This document shows, piece by piece, positions 41,075 through 50,191 of a stretch of DNA of 53,321 nucleotides. The stretch comes from Bryobacterales bacterium. GTDB lineage: Bacteria; Acidobacteriota; Terriglobia; Bryobacterales; Bryobacteraceae. Location: assembly GCA_016789745.1 (NCBI GenBank), contig JAEUQF010000346.1:1-53321 (forward strand), written 5' to 3'. How positions within the stretch are numbered: the first letter of the stretch is position 1; the number at the start of each line of letters is the position of its first letter. Position numbers and translations under genes: made by a program. Below the pieces are notes generated by a model. It ran no database searches and was not told the DNA's origin. It saw only the letters and a program-made list of their open reading frames with translations.

Positions 41075-43513
41075 TCAGTCCGCTCGCAGTGCCTCCATCG
41101 GATCCACCCGCGCCACCCGCCGCGCCGGAAGGTAACTCGCAATGGCCGCCATCCCCAGAATCGCCACCGACACGCCCACATAGGTCAGCGGATCGAGCGG
41201 GCTGATCTCAAACAGGATCGCCGTCATCAGCCGCGACAGCCCGCCCGCCGCCGCCAGCCCAAACGCCACACCCACCCCGCCCCAATACAATCCGTTCCGC
41301 ACGAACTTCATCTTCACCGCCGCCTGCGGAGCCCCCAGCGCCAAACGGATCCCGATCTCCCTCCGGCTCTGCGTCACCGTGTACGAGATCACCGCGTAGA
41401 TCCCCACCGCCGCCAGCAGCAGCGCCATCACCCCACTGATGCCCAGCAGCGTCAACGTGAAGGCCGTGCGCGCCATCGACTTCTCATACACCTCCCGCAT
41501 CGTCCGCATCTCCGTCACCGGCAGGTTCCGGTTCACCTCCCACACCGCACGCCGCAACTCTGCCGTCAGGCTCTCCGTCCCGGCCCGCGTCGACCGCACC
41601 AGAAACGTCATCGAATTATGTCCGCGCAACGACCAGTAAACCGATGACGGCGCCTTCTTCTCCACCCCGTCCTGCCGCAAATCCGCTACCACGCCGATAA
41701 TCTCGTGCCACGGCTCATTCGGACTCTCCCGGATCTGCTTGCCGATGGCCGCCTGGGCTGACCCCCAATACTCCCTCGCGAAGTTATCGGAAATGATCAC
41801 CACATGTCGCCGCGGCAGCGCTTCGTCCCAACGGTACTCGCGTCCCGCCAGTAGCGGCGTACCCAGCGCCTGGAACGCTCCCGGCCCCACGTACACAAAC
41901 CGGCGCAGCGGCGGAATCTGATTCTCCCGGTACGTGTGATCCCGCGCCATGATCGGATCCTGCGAGCTGTACCCCGTCATCGGCAGGCCATTCATCAGGC
42001 TAACCGCCGTTACCCCGGGCACCTCCGCCAACTTGTCCCGCAACTGCTGCTGCAAACGCCGGATCTCCTCGTCCTTCGTCGTCACACTGCGCGGAATCGA
42101 AATCCGCAGCGTCTGCAGACTCTCTGCCCCCGTAAAGCCGGGGTTCACGTTCCGCATCGATTGAAACGTCCGGATCATCAGGCCGGATCCCACCAGCAGC
42201 ACCAGCGCCAGCGCCACCTGCACCACCGTCAGGGTATTCCGCGCATAGTGCCGCTCCCGGCTTGCGCTGGTATTCCGCCCTGACCCCCGCAGCGCCTCGG
42301 CCAACCGCAGTCCCTTCTGTTTCAATACCGGAATCGCGCCAAACGCGAAGCCCGCCAGAACCGACACCACTAGTGTGAACAGCAGAGGCATGCCCTCCAC
42401 CGTCACCTGCTCCAATCGCGGCAGCCGCGCCGGGCTCATCGCGATCACCAGTTTCACCACGCCAATCGCAAAACCGATTCCCAGCAGGCCGCCCGCCAGC
42501 GCTAGCGTCTGGCTCTCCATCAGCAACTCCCGCGCGATGCGCCCCCGGCCCGCCCCTAATGCCGCCCGCACCGCCAACTCCTGCGCCCGCCCTTCGGCCC
42601 GCACCAATAACAGGTTCGCCACATTCGCGCAGGCAATCAGCAGCACCATCCCGATCGTCGCCATCACCACCCACAGGCTCTTGCCGATATCCCCCAGCAA
42701 CTCGTCTTTCCACCACCGCACTGCCGGCCCCAGCCGCGCATCGTCCATCATCTTGCGGCTCATCCCATTCGGCGGGGGAAATCGCTCCAACTCAATCCCG
42801 ATCATCCGCCCCACATCGGCATTCGCCTGCTCCAGCGTCACCCCCGGCCTTAGCCGCGCCACCGCCATGAAGTTGTAACCCGCCAGCCGGATCTTGGCCC
42901 GGTCGAACACGAACGGCAACAGCACCTCGTGCTGCCGGTCCAGGAACCAAAAGTCCGCTGGCAGTACGCCGATGATCTCTCGCGCCACCCCGTCCACCTG
43001 GATCCGCCGCCCAATCACCTTCGGATCGCCGCCAAACCGCCGCTGCCAGTAGGCATGGCTGATCATCATTGTCTCCGGGCTGCCCTCTTTGTTGTCTTTC
43101 TCCTCGAAATGCCGCCCCAACGCCGGCTGCACCCCCAGCATCGGCAGCAGCCGGTACGTCAGCCCGAAGCCATCCACGCGCTCCGGTTCCGCGAACTCCG
43201 TGACACTGTACGACCGCCCCGACCAGATCGCCACATCCTCGAAAGTCTTCGATTCCTCACGATAGGTGAAGTAATCCGCCAGCGACGCATTCAGGTCCTT
43301 GATGTTCACCCCTGGCGCCGTCTGCCAAACCCCGATCAGTCGTCCCGGCTCACGATAGGGCAGCGGCTTCAGCAGCACGCCATGAATCACGCTGAAGATG
43401 GCCGTATTGGCCCCGATCCCCAGCGCCAGGGTCAAAATCGTCGCAAGCGTGAAGCCCGGGGTGCGGGCCAGACGGCGAAAGGTGTGCTGCAGATCACGTA
43501 AGGAATCAGTCAA
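41075..43513 (-). CDS. ADOP-type ABC transporter permease (MacB/FtsX family, duplicated)
   Basis: 812 residues. LRDLQHTFRRLARTPGFTL followed by TLALGIGANTAIFSVIHGVLL is the signature start of acidobacterial duplicated orphan permeases. A MacB-like periplasmic domain, FtsX domain one (about 280-420), a second periplasmic domain, and FtsX domain two (about 690-805, ending YLPARRVARVDPMEALRAD) follow. Each half has about four transmembrane helices. No ATPase gene is nearby, as is usual for these orphans, so the energising partner is unknown. A mechanotransmission or lipoprotein-extraction type role is inferred from the MacB/FtsX family. Confidence 0.93.
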   Translation of the reverse strand: MTDSLRDLQHTFRRLARTPGFTLATILTLALGIGANTAIFSVIHGVLLKPLPYREPGRLIGVWQTAPGVNIKDLNASLADYFTYREESKTFEDVAIWSGRSYSVTEFAEPERVDGFGLTYRLLPMLGVQPALGRHFEEKDNKEGSPETMMISHAYWQRRFGGDPKVIGRRIQVDGVAREIIGVLPADFWFLDRQHEVLLPFVFDRAKIRLAGYNFMAVARLRPGVTLEQANADVGRMIGIELERFPPPNGMSRKMMDDARLGPAVRWWKDELLGDIGKSLWVVMATIGMVLLIACANVANLLLVRAEGRAQELAVRAALGAGRGRIARELLMESQTLALAGGLLGIGFAIGVVKLVIAMSPARLPRLEQVTVEGMPLLFTLVVSVLAGFAFGAIPVLKQKGLRLAEALRGSGRNTSASRERHYARNTLTVVQVALALVLLVGSGLMIRTFQSMRNVNPGFTGAESLQTLRISIPRSVTTKDEEIRRLQQQLRDKLAEVPGVTAVSLMNGLPMTGYSSQDPIMARDHTYRENQIPPLRRFVYVGPGAFQALGTPLLAGREYRWDEALPRRHVVIISDNFAREYWGSAQAAIGKQIRESPNEPWHEIIGVVADLRQDGVEKKAPSSVYWSLRGHNSMTFLVRSTRAGTESLTAELRRAVWEVNRNLPVTEMRTMREVYEKSMARTAFTLTLLGISGVMALLLAAVGIYAVISYTVTQSRREIGIRLALGAPQAAVKMKFVRNGLYWGGVGVAFGLAAAGGLSRLMTAILFEISPLDPLTYVGVSVAILGMAAIASYLPARRVARVDPMEALRAD

Positions 43514-43575
43514 TGGTCGGCTCCAGTTGACACTTATACGGAACCCGCCCCGATTCGTTCCCTGCGCCGTAAAAG

Positions 43576-44256
43576 TTAACGCTTTTTCCCGGCTGCCAGG
43601 ATCGCCAGCCCCAACAGCGCCAACACCGCACTCCCCGGCTCCGGCACATCCGCCGACGGCGCCGTCACCGCGCCAAAGTCAATGGAATTCGCCGGCACAT
43701 CGATCGTCAGAATCGCGTCCGGGTCGCCCACCCAGATCACCTCCAGCGTCGCTCCCAGCACAAACAGGTCGCCGTCCTGCAAACCGAAGGAGGTCAGATT
43801 CCGCGATCCCTGTACGCGGAAACCCGTGCCGTTATCGCCCCAACTCGCCACTTGCCCCGATGCCTCGCGATAGATCCGTACCTGTATCTCCCACTGCAGC
43901 ACCTCCGCGCCCTCGCCATCGATCACATAGTCCCAGGACACGGGAAACACCACACCCGCCGGCAAAGCCCCCGCCATCCGGCCCTCCACGAATAGCTCCA
44001 GCCGCGATTCCTGCTCACTGCACTCATACTGCGGGCACATCGTGAACACCGCCGGCTCGTTCAGGTACATCTTCACTCCGGCCAGCCCGTTCACTTCCGG
44101 TAACTGCACAATCGTCGCCCCGCCCGGGCAGACCTCGTCATCCTGCAGACAAGAGAATGCCGATATCGGAAAGGCCGCCCCCTGCGCCTGCGGCACCGCC
44201 ACCAGCGCCGCCACCCCCAACAGCCATGCGGCGATCACCGGCCCCTCCGCATCCAC
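43576..44256 (-). CDS. PEP-CTERM exported protein A
   Basis: 226 residues. A signal peptide (ending near QAQG) leads into AFPISAFSCLQDDEVCPGG, several Cys, and a beta-rich body. The C-terminus has VPEPGSAVLALLGLAILAAGKKR: the PEP motif, a transmembrane helix and a basic tail, recognised by exosortase in systems that have it. About half of its features are shared with the gene upstream, so the two are paralogues. The start overlaps the end of that gene by 22 bp. The role is unknown; surface or exopolysaccharide association is inferred from the sorting signal. Confidence 0.88.
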   Translation of the reverse strand: MDAEGPVIAAWLLGVAALVAVPQAQGAAFPISAFSCLQDDEVCPGGATIVQLPEVNGLAGVKMYLNEPAVFTMCPQYECSEQESRLELFVEGRMAGALPAGVVFPVSWDYVIDGEGAEVLQWEIQVRIYREASGQVASWGDNGTGFRVQGSRNLTSFGLQDGDLFVLGATLEVIWVGDPDAILTIDVPANSIDFGAVTAPSADVPEPGSAVLALLGLAILAAGKKR

Positions 44257-44900
44257 CCCGCAACCAACAACCCGCCCAGCAGCAACCCGGCCGTGCCCGG
44301 TTCGGGTACACCCGCCGCCGGCGCCACGCCAAAGTCCATCGAGTTCCCGGGCACTGTAATGGTCAGCGAATCCCCCGCCGGTCCCTGCCAGTACACCCGG
44401 ACCTGGCTTGTAATCAGCAGGCCCATCCCGTCGGTGAACCCGAACGACGTCAGGTTCGCCGTCCCGGTGATATGCCCGATATTCGTTCCGCTTTCGTTGA
44501 TAGCCGTGTAAGCCGCAATTCCGTTATAGATCCCGGCGCTGATCTCCCAGCGGTTCACTTGCCCCGGGCCGCTATAGTCGATCGTAAAATCCCAGGAGAA
44601 CGGAATGAGCTGACCCACCTCGTAGGTGCCCGCGAACTGTCCAATGACATTCAACTCCACCAGACTCAATTCCTCCAGGCAATCCTCGAACCCGCACGTC
44701 ACGTACGTCTGTGGCTGGTTCACCCACATCTTGATTCCCGAAAGCCCGTTTACTTCCGGCAATTGCTCAATGCTCCCGCCGCCGGCGCAAGCACTCCCGT
44801 TCTGGCGGCAGTTGAAGGTCGAGATGGGGAACGCTCCCCCCTCGGCTTCCGGCACGGCCAACAACCCAAACAACCAAAGCAGCATACAAAATGGCTTCAT
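44235..44900 (-). CDS. PEP-CTERM exported protein B (paralogue)
   Basis: 221 residues. A signal peptide ends near EAEG, then AFPISTFNCRQNGSACAGGGS, and the shared motif IEQLPEVNGLSGIKMWVNQP follows. The body keeps the pattern NLTSFGFTDG and IDYSGPGQV. The C-terminus VPEPGTAGLLLGGLLVAGW with RRGR is a PEP-CTERM signal. It overlaps the paralogue downstream by 22 bp and is probably cotranscribed and coupled with it. Function unknown. Confidence 0.88.
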   Translation of the reverse strand: MKPFCMLLWLFGLLAVPEAEGGAFPISTFNCRQNGSACAGGGSIEQLPEVNGLSGIKMWVNQPQTYVTCGFEDCLEELSLVELNVIGQFAGTYEVGQLIPFSWDFTIDYSGPGQVNRWEISAGIYNGIAAYTAINESGTNIGHITGTANLTSFGFTDGMGLLITSQVRVYWQGPAGDSLTITVPGNSMDFGVAPAAGVPEPGTAGLLLGGLLVAGWMRRGR

Positions 44901-45052
44901 TTGTCCTCCACGGTCGAGCCTACCCGCAGGCTAGCCCGCCCGAAAAGGTGAGAAGGGGTTAAATGCCCTCAGCTAACCCCACGTTTACTCAATGTTTCCA
45001 ATGCATTACAGGCTGCATGCCGCCCCGGCCCCGGTCCGCCCGTGATATCCTG

Positions 45053-47203
45053 ATGGTGCGTTTCGTGACTGTTCCCCTGCCCCCTCTGCCACCCCATATC
45101 GAACGGCACCTGGATCAGGTGGTGGGCAGTTCCGTCTTCGCACCCTCTCCACGCCTCTGCCGCTTCCTGCGCTTCATCGTCGAACGCTCCGCCGCCGGGC
45201 GGCGCGACGAACTCAAGGAAAGCCTGATCGGTGTCCAGGTCTTCGACCGTACGCCCGGTTACGACACCAAGTCCGACGCCATCGTCCGCGTCGAGGCCCG
45301 CCGCCTGCGGGCCAAGCTCGACGAATACTACGAAGGCCCCGGCCAAGCCGACACCGTCCGCTTCTCCATGCCCAAGGGCGGCTATGTCGCCGAAATAACG
45401 GAAGCCGCGCCGCCGCCCCCAGTCCCCACCGCCAGTCCCAACCCCGCCCCCCCGCGCTTCGCCCTCGTCGCCAGCGTGATCGTCATCGTCGCCCTGCTCA
45501 CCGGCTTCGTCGCCGCCCGCCGTTACGCTCCCCCACGCCACGCCTCCGAACCGCGCCCGCTCACCACCATGCCGGGCGGCGAATCGATGCCCGCCTTCTC
45601 GCCCGACGGCCGGACCCTCGCCTTCCTCGCCGAAGATACCCCCGACGGCACCACCGATATTTTCCTCCAGCCCCTGGACGCCGACCAGGCCACCCCCGTC
45701 ACCCGCACCCCGCAGGCCGAAGCCGGCCTCGCCTGGTCCCCCGACGGCAAGTCGCTCGCCTTCTTCCGCCATCGCGGCGACGGCCGCATGACGCTGCTTA
45801 CCCGCACCCTGGACGGTGGCGCCGAACGTTCCTGGGGCGACGTCGAGGAAGCCTCCAGCAGTCTCGCCCAACTCGCCTGGTCACCCGACTCCCGCTCCCT
45901 CATCGCTGCCGATCGCGAAGCTCCCGGCCAACCCCTGCGCTTGGTCCGCTTCTGGCTCGCCGCCAACCGCCGCGAATGGCTCACCTCGCCCCCGGTCGGC
46001 TACGCCGGCGACAGCTGCCCCGCGCTCTCGCCCGACGGCCGCACTCTCGCCTTCCGCCGCTCGCGCACCGAGCAGATCGAGGACATCTACCTGCTCGCCC
46101 TCGCCGATGATCCCAGCCGCCTCCCTGACCCCCGGCGCCTCACCACCGAGAGCACCGGCATGCGCGGCCTCGCCTGGCTCCCGGACGGCACCGCCCTCAT
46201 CGCCAGCCTCCAGCGAGGCTCCACCTCCCGCCTCCTCTGGCGTGTCCCTGTCAATGGCGCCGCGCCCACCCGCATCCCTGGCTTCGGCCTCTCCGCCGTC
46301 CAACCCGCCGTCTCCCCCAATGGCGTTCGCCTCGTCTGGTCCACCCCCGACGATGACATGAACATCTGGGCCATCCCCACCGACGCCAGCCGCCCGCCCG
46401 AAACCCGCATCGCCTCCACGTACTTCGACATGGCCCCGCAGTACTCGCCCGATGGCAGCCGCCTGGTCTTCCGCAGTACCCGCACCGGCGTCAGCGCCCT
46501 CTGGACCTGCGATCGCTACGGCAGGCAACTCCGCAAACTCATCGACTTCGGCGGCGCCCAGGTCTCGGCTCCGCGCTGGTCGCCCGACGGGCTCCGCATC
46601 GTTTTCGAAACCCGCGCCCAGGGCAGCAGCGACCTCTACATCATCCCCTCCCTCGGCGGCGCCCCCAAGCCCTTCGTCACCGGCCCCAGCCAGGAGGTGT
46701 TGCCCTGGTGGTCCGGCGACGGCCGCTCCATTTACTACGCCTCGGACGAAGCCGCGGGCTTCCAGATTTGGAAGCGCCCGGTCGACGGCGGCCCGGCCCA
46801 GCGGCTTACCACCAACGGCGGCTTCGCCCCCATGGAGTCCCCGGACGGCCGCCATGTCTATTACTCAAAAGGCGCCAGCGGCACCGGCCTCTACCGCATG
46901 CCTGCCGAAGGCGGCCCCGAACAGACCGTGCTGGCCTCCCTGCAAGGCCCGCTCTGGGGCAACTGGACCCTCTCCCGCACCACCCTCTTCTACCTGGAAC
47001 TGCTGCCCGCCGGCGCCGATGCCCGTGCCGTCATCCACGCCCGCTCGCTCGACGGCAACGCCACCCGTGAAGTCCTACGCATGCGCCGCCTGCCGGCACG
47101 CTGGGACACCGGCCTGGCCGTCTCCCCCGACGGTCGCGAACTCCTCTACGCCCAGCTCGACCGCTTCGGTGCCGACCTCTTCCTGCTCGAACACTGGCAG
47201 TAG
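45053..47203 (+). CDS. Probable one-component membrane regulator with TolB/WD40-like propeller
   Basis: About 716 residues in three parts. The cytoplasmic N-terminus (about 1-100) has a helical segment FLRFIVERSAAGRRDELKESL, then VFDRTPGYDTKSDAIVRVEARRLRAKLDEYY and a VRFSMPKGGYVAEI hairpin. The last two resemble the recognition helix and wing of OmpR/CadC-type winged helices. One transmembrane helix (FALVASVIVIVALLTGFVAA) follows. A large periplasmic TolB/WD40 propeller has repeated SPDGRTLAF-type motifs. Acidobacteria encode many such proteins. The likely role is sensing a periplasmic ligand and regulating transcription. The ATG at 45053 is preferred over one at 44963. Confidence 0.78.
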   Translation: MVRFVTVPLPPLPPHIERHLDQVVGSSVFAPSPRLCRFLRFIVERSAAGRRDELKESLIGVQVFDRTPGYDTKSDAIVRVEARRLRAKLDEYYEGPGQADTVRFSMPKGGYVAEITEAAPPPPVPTASPNPAPPRFALVASVIVIVALLTGFVAARRYAPPRHASEPRPLTTMPGGESMPAFSPDGRTLAFLAEDTPDGTTDIFLQPLDADQATPVTRTPQAEAGLAWSPDGKSLAFFRHRGDGRMTLLTRTLDGGAERSWGDVEEASSSLAQLAWSPDSRSLIAADREAPGQPLRLVRFWLAANRREWLTSPPVGYAGDSCPALSPDGRTLAFRRSRTEQIEDIYLLALADDPSRLPDPRRLTTESTGMRGLAWLPDGTALIASLQRGSTSRLLWRVPVNGAAPTRIPGFGLSAVQPAVSPNGVRLVWSTPDDDMNIWAIPTDASRPPETRIASTYFDMAPQYSPDGSRLVFRSTRTGVSALWTCDRYGRQLRKLIDFGGAQVSAPRWSPDGLRIVFETRAQGSSDLYIIPSLGGAPKPFVTGPSQEVLPWWSGDGRSIYYASDEAAGFQIWKRPVDGGPAQRLTTNGGFAPMESPDGRHVYYSKGASGTGLYRMPAEGGPEQTVLASLQGPLWGNWTLSRTTLFYLELLPAGADARAVIHARSLDGNATREVLRMRRLPARWDTGLAVSPDGRELLYAQLDRFGADLFLLEHWQ

Positions 47204-47227
47204 TACGCTAAGAACACCCCAACCGCC

Positions 47228-47968
47228 GTGAAACTACTAGCGCTCCTCCTGCTCGCCATCGATCCCGCCAAACTCATCGACCTCACCTACGCCTTCGACT
47301 CCCAGACCATCTACTGGCCCAACGCCAAAGGCTTCTCCTACCGCCGCGACTCCTTCCAGAAAACCCCGCAGGGCTTCTTCTACGCCGCCGGCGGCTTCTC
47401 CATGGATGAACACGGCGGTACCCATGTCGATGCCCCCATCCATTTCTCCGAAGGCAAGCAGACGCTCGACGCCATTCCCGTCGACAAGTTCGTCGGCCCC
47501 GCCTTCGTCATCGACATCAGCGCCCAGTCGGCGAAAAACCGCGACTACACCGCCACCCCGGCCGACATCGCCGCCTTTGAGAAACAGCACGGCCCCATTC
47601 CCGCCGGCGCCATTGTCGTCTTCCGCACCGGCTGGGGCAAGCACTGGCCGAACCGCAAGGCCTACCTGGGCTCCGATGTCCCCGGCGACACCCAGAACCT
47701 GCACTTCCCCGGCATCAGCAAACAGGCCGCCGCCGTGCTCGCCCAGCGACGCGTCACCGCCATCGGCATCGACACCGCCAGTACAGACCCCGGCAACTCG
47801 AAACTCTTCGAAGCCCACCAGGTCATTTCCGGCGCCAACATCTACGGCATCGAGAACATCGCCAATGCGGACCGGCTGCCTGTGAAAGGCGCTACGCTGA
47901 TCGTCGCTCCCCTGAAGATCAAAGGCGGCTCGGGCGGCCCAGCCCGCGTCTTTGCGGTGTTGCCCTAG
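47228..47968 (+). CDS. Cyclase family protein (kynurenine formamidase-like metal hydrolase)
   Basis: 246 residues. The metal-binding motif HGGTHVDAPIH (His62 to His72) is the hallmark HxGTHxDxPxH of the cyclase/kynurenine formamidase family. GIDTASTDPGNS and HQVISGANIYGIENI follow in the C-terminal half. The substrate is an amide or lactone but unknown. The first ten residues (MKLLALLLLAID) are hydrophobic and could be a short signal. The start is GTG at 47228, 24 bp after the regulator gene. Confidence 0.88.
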   Translation: MKLLALLLLAIDPAKLIDLTYAFDSQTIYWPNAKGFSYRRDSFQKTPQGFFYAAGGFSMDEHGGTHVDAPIHFSEGKQTLDAIPVDKFVGPAFVIDISAQSAKNRDYTATPADIAAFEKQHGPIPAGAIVVFRTGWGKHWPNRKAYLGSDVPGDTQNLHFPGISKQAAAVLAQRRVTAIGIDTASTDPGNSKLFEAHQVISGANIYGIENIANADRLPVKGATLIVAPLKIKGGSGGPARVFAVLP

Positions 47969-48010
47969 CAGGGTCCTGAAAACGCCCCTATCGGACTTAG
48001 CCTCCGATGC

Positions 48011-48054
48011 GCGCGGATAAACGTATCTGCGTCCATCTGCGTTCATCGGCGGCC
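48011..48054. repeat. Intergenic tandem repeat of GATGNACGCA type
   Basis: On the minus strand GATGAACGCA is followed by GATGGACGCA and GATACGTTTATCC, between the convergent cyclase and dpaL genes. This is the core of a short dispersed repeat that I recall from intergenic regions of unrelated GC-rich bacteria. Its function is unknown to me. Confidence 0.65.
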
Positions 48055-48084
48055 CAGAGATATTTTCCGCAGCCTGCTAGGCAA

Positions 48085-49104
48085 TCAACCCACCACCCGG
48101 CGGTATCCCTCCGGATCGGTGGCCCCTTCGGTGTTGATCACCAGCACCGGCGTTTGCTCGGTTAACCCCATCTGCTCCCGTGCCGGGGCGAACTCCGGCG
48201 CCTCCCACAACGCCAGCCAACCCGCCAACCCTGCCGCGCCCGACTCCCCCGCCACCACGCCTGCGGCCGCCAACCGCCGCATCGCCCGTTCGGCCCAGAC
48301 ATCCCCAATGGTCAGGAACAGGTCCACCCCGTCCCGATTCTCCTCCCACGCCGACAGCGATACTTCTCCGCAGTTCAGCCCCGACATAATCGAGTTCTGC
48401 GAACCCTGCGATGCCCGCGGGCGCCCGCCCTCCGACGTAATCGACGCCATCAGGCAATCGGCATCCTCCGGCTCCACACACACCACCTGCGTCCCGTCTC
48501 CCCAAGCGCGAAAATGCCGCACCGCCGCGCACAGCAGCCCGCCCACGCCCGCCTGGATCATGACCACCCGCGGCCGCGCCCAACCCCGCTCCGCCATCTG
48601 CTCCTCGCATTCTTCGAAGATGGTCGCGTAGCCCTCCACCACCCATTGCGGAATCTCCAGGTAGCCCCCGTAGCCGCTGTCGGAGATCACCTGCCAACCC
48701 TGGGCCTCGCTCTCGGCCGCGCAGCGGCGCAGCGCCTCGTCGTAGGTGCCCTCCACTACCTCCACCCGTGCCCCTTCCCGCCGCAGATTCTCGATCCGCG
48801 CCGGCACCATGTTCGCGGGCACAAACACCACCGCCTGATACCCCAACCGCCGCGCCGTCGCCGCTACCGCCCTTCCGTGATTGCCATCGGTGGCGCAGGA
48901 AAACACGTTCACCGCACGTTGCTCCAGCACCCGGTGCATCGCCCACGACCCCCCCAGCACCTTGAATGCATTCAGCCCCAGCCGCTGCGATTCATCCTTC
49001 ACATACACCGGCCCCAGCCGCACCAGGGGCGTAACGGCATACCCCTCGAGCGATCGATGAAACGCCCGCCGCCGCTCCCGATAAGGATTGAAGTAGAAGC
49101 GCAT
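48085..49104 (-). CDS. dpaL: Diaminopropionate ammonia-lyase-like PLP enzyme
   Basis: 339 residues of fold-type II PLP enzymes. Lys48 in RLGLNAFKVLGGSW is the Schiff base, CATDGNHGRAVA follows, and YLEIPQWVVEGY and GLNCGEVS match diaminopropionate ammonia-lyase (EC 4.3.1.15), which splits 2,3-diaminopropionate to pyruvate and ammonia. The start is the ATG at 49104. A longer in-frame sequence from 49245 would overlap cheB and is rich in Gly/Arg. No other amino-acid catabolic genes lie nearby. Confidence 0.88.
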   Translation of the reverse strand: MRFYFNPYRERRRAFHRSLEGYAVTPLVRLGPVYVKDESQRLGLNAFKVLGGSWAMHRVLEQRAVNVFSCATDGNHGRAVAATARRLGYQAVVFVPANMVPARIENLRREGARVEVVEGTYDEALRRCAAESEAQGWQVISDSGYGGYLEIPQWVVEGYATIFEECEEQMAERGWARPRVVMIQAGVGGLLCAAVRHFRAWGDGTQVVCVEPEDADCLMASITSEGGRPRASQGSQNSIMSGLNCGEVSLSAWEENRDGVDLFLTIGDVWAERAMRRLAAAGVVAGESGAAGLAGWLALWEAPEFAPAREQMGLTEQTPVLVINTEGATDPEGYRRVVG

Positions 49105-49133
49105 GGAAGGCCCAGTATAGCCTTCGGAAGCTG

Positions 49134-50183
49134 TTATCGCCCGCCCGCCAACCGCAACACCGCCTCGGCCGCCCGGTGCAGCGGCACCACCTCTTCGGCC
49201 GCCCCCAAGGCTATCGCCTCCTTTGGCATCCCGAACACCACGCAACTGGCTTCATCCTGCGCCATGGTCCGCGCTCCAGCCCGCCGCATCGCCAGCATCC
49301 CCTGCGCCCCATCCGACCCCATGCCCGTAAACAGCGCCGCCACCGCATTCCTGCCCAACTGCGGCGCGCACGACTGAAACAGCACATCCACCGCCGGCCG
49401 GTGATGATTCAGCCGCGGCGACTGGTTCAGCCGCACGGACACCTGCGCCCCGCTGCGCTCCACCACCATATGAAAATCGCCCGGCGCCAGCAGCGCATGG
49501 CCCGGCAGCACCCGGTCCCCATCCCGTGCTTCGGCCACGCGGATCCGGCAGGCCTGGTTCAACCGTTGCGCAAACGCCCGCGTGAAGTTCGCCGGCATAT
49601 GCTGCACAATCACCAAACCCGGCGAATCGGCCGGCAACGCCCCCAGAAACTCGCGCAGTGCCTCGGTCCCGCCCGTCGACGCGCCTACCGCGATCACCTT
49701 GTGCGTCGCCCCGGCCAGCGGCCTCGGCGCCACCGCTTCGGGCACCGCCGCTGCCGCCCGCGCCGCACCCCCGCGGCGCACCCGCGACATCGCCGCCGCC
49801 TTCACCTTCTGCACCAGTTCGCGAGCAATCTCCTGCGTCTCCCGCTCGATGTCGATCTTCGGCTTTGCCACCACATCCACGGCGCCCAACTCCAGCGCCC
49901 GCAGCGTGGTCTCACAGCCGCGCTCGGTCAGCGAACTCACCATCAGCACCGGCATCGGATGGGCCCGCATCAGTTTCTCCAGAAACGTCAGCCCATCCAT
50001 CCGCGGCATCTCCACATCCAGCGTCAGCACATCCGGCTGCAGCAGCCGAATCTTCTCCTGCGCGATCACCGGATCGGCCGCTACCCCCACTACTTCAATG
50101 CCGGCATCGGACGCCAACACCTTCGTCAGCAACTGCCGTACCAGCGCCGAATCATCCACGATCAGGACCTTGATCTTCGCCAT
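49134..50183 (-). CDS. cheB: Chemotaxis response regulator protein-glutamate methylesterase
   Basis: 349 residues. The receiver domain has Asp11-Asp12 in IVDDS, phospho-acceptor Asp56 in LTLDVEMP and Lys107 in AKP. An Ala-rich linker joins it to the methylesterase domain with Ser169 in GASTGG, His195 in VQHMP and Asp291 in GMGSDGAQG. It removes methyl groups from MCP glutamates, adapting the receptor signal (EC 3.1.1.61). It is the last gene of the leftward chemotaxis operon. Confidence 0.97.
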   Translation of the reverse strand: MAKIKVLIVDDSALVRQLLTKVLASDAGIEVVGVAADPVIAQEKIRLLQPDVLTLDVEMPRMDGLTFLEKLMRAHPMPVLMVSSLTERGCETTLRALELGAVDVVAKPKIDIERETQEIARELVQKVKAAAMSRVRRGGAARAAAAVPEAVAPRPLAGATHKVIAVGASTGGTEALREFLGALPADSPGLVIVQHMPANFTRAFAQRLNQACRIRVAEARDGDRVLPGHALLAPGDFHMVVERSGAQVSVRLNQSPRLNHHRPAVDVLFQSCAPQLGRNAVAALFTGMGSDGAQGMLAMRRAGARTMAQDEASCVVFGMPKEAIALGAAEEVVPLHRAAEAVLRLAGGR

Positions 50184-50191
50184 ATCGCAAC

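Noticed and set aside
49105..49245. N-terminal extension of the diaminopropionate ammonia-lyase
   Set aside because: It overlaps the end of cheB in another frame and is Gly/Arg-rich; homologues begin near the ATG at 49104.
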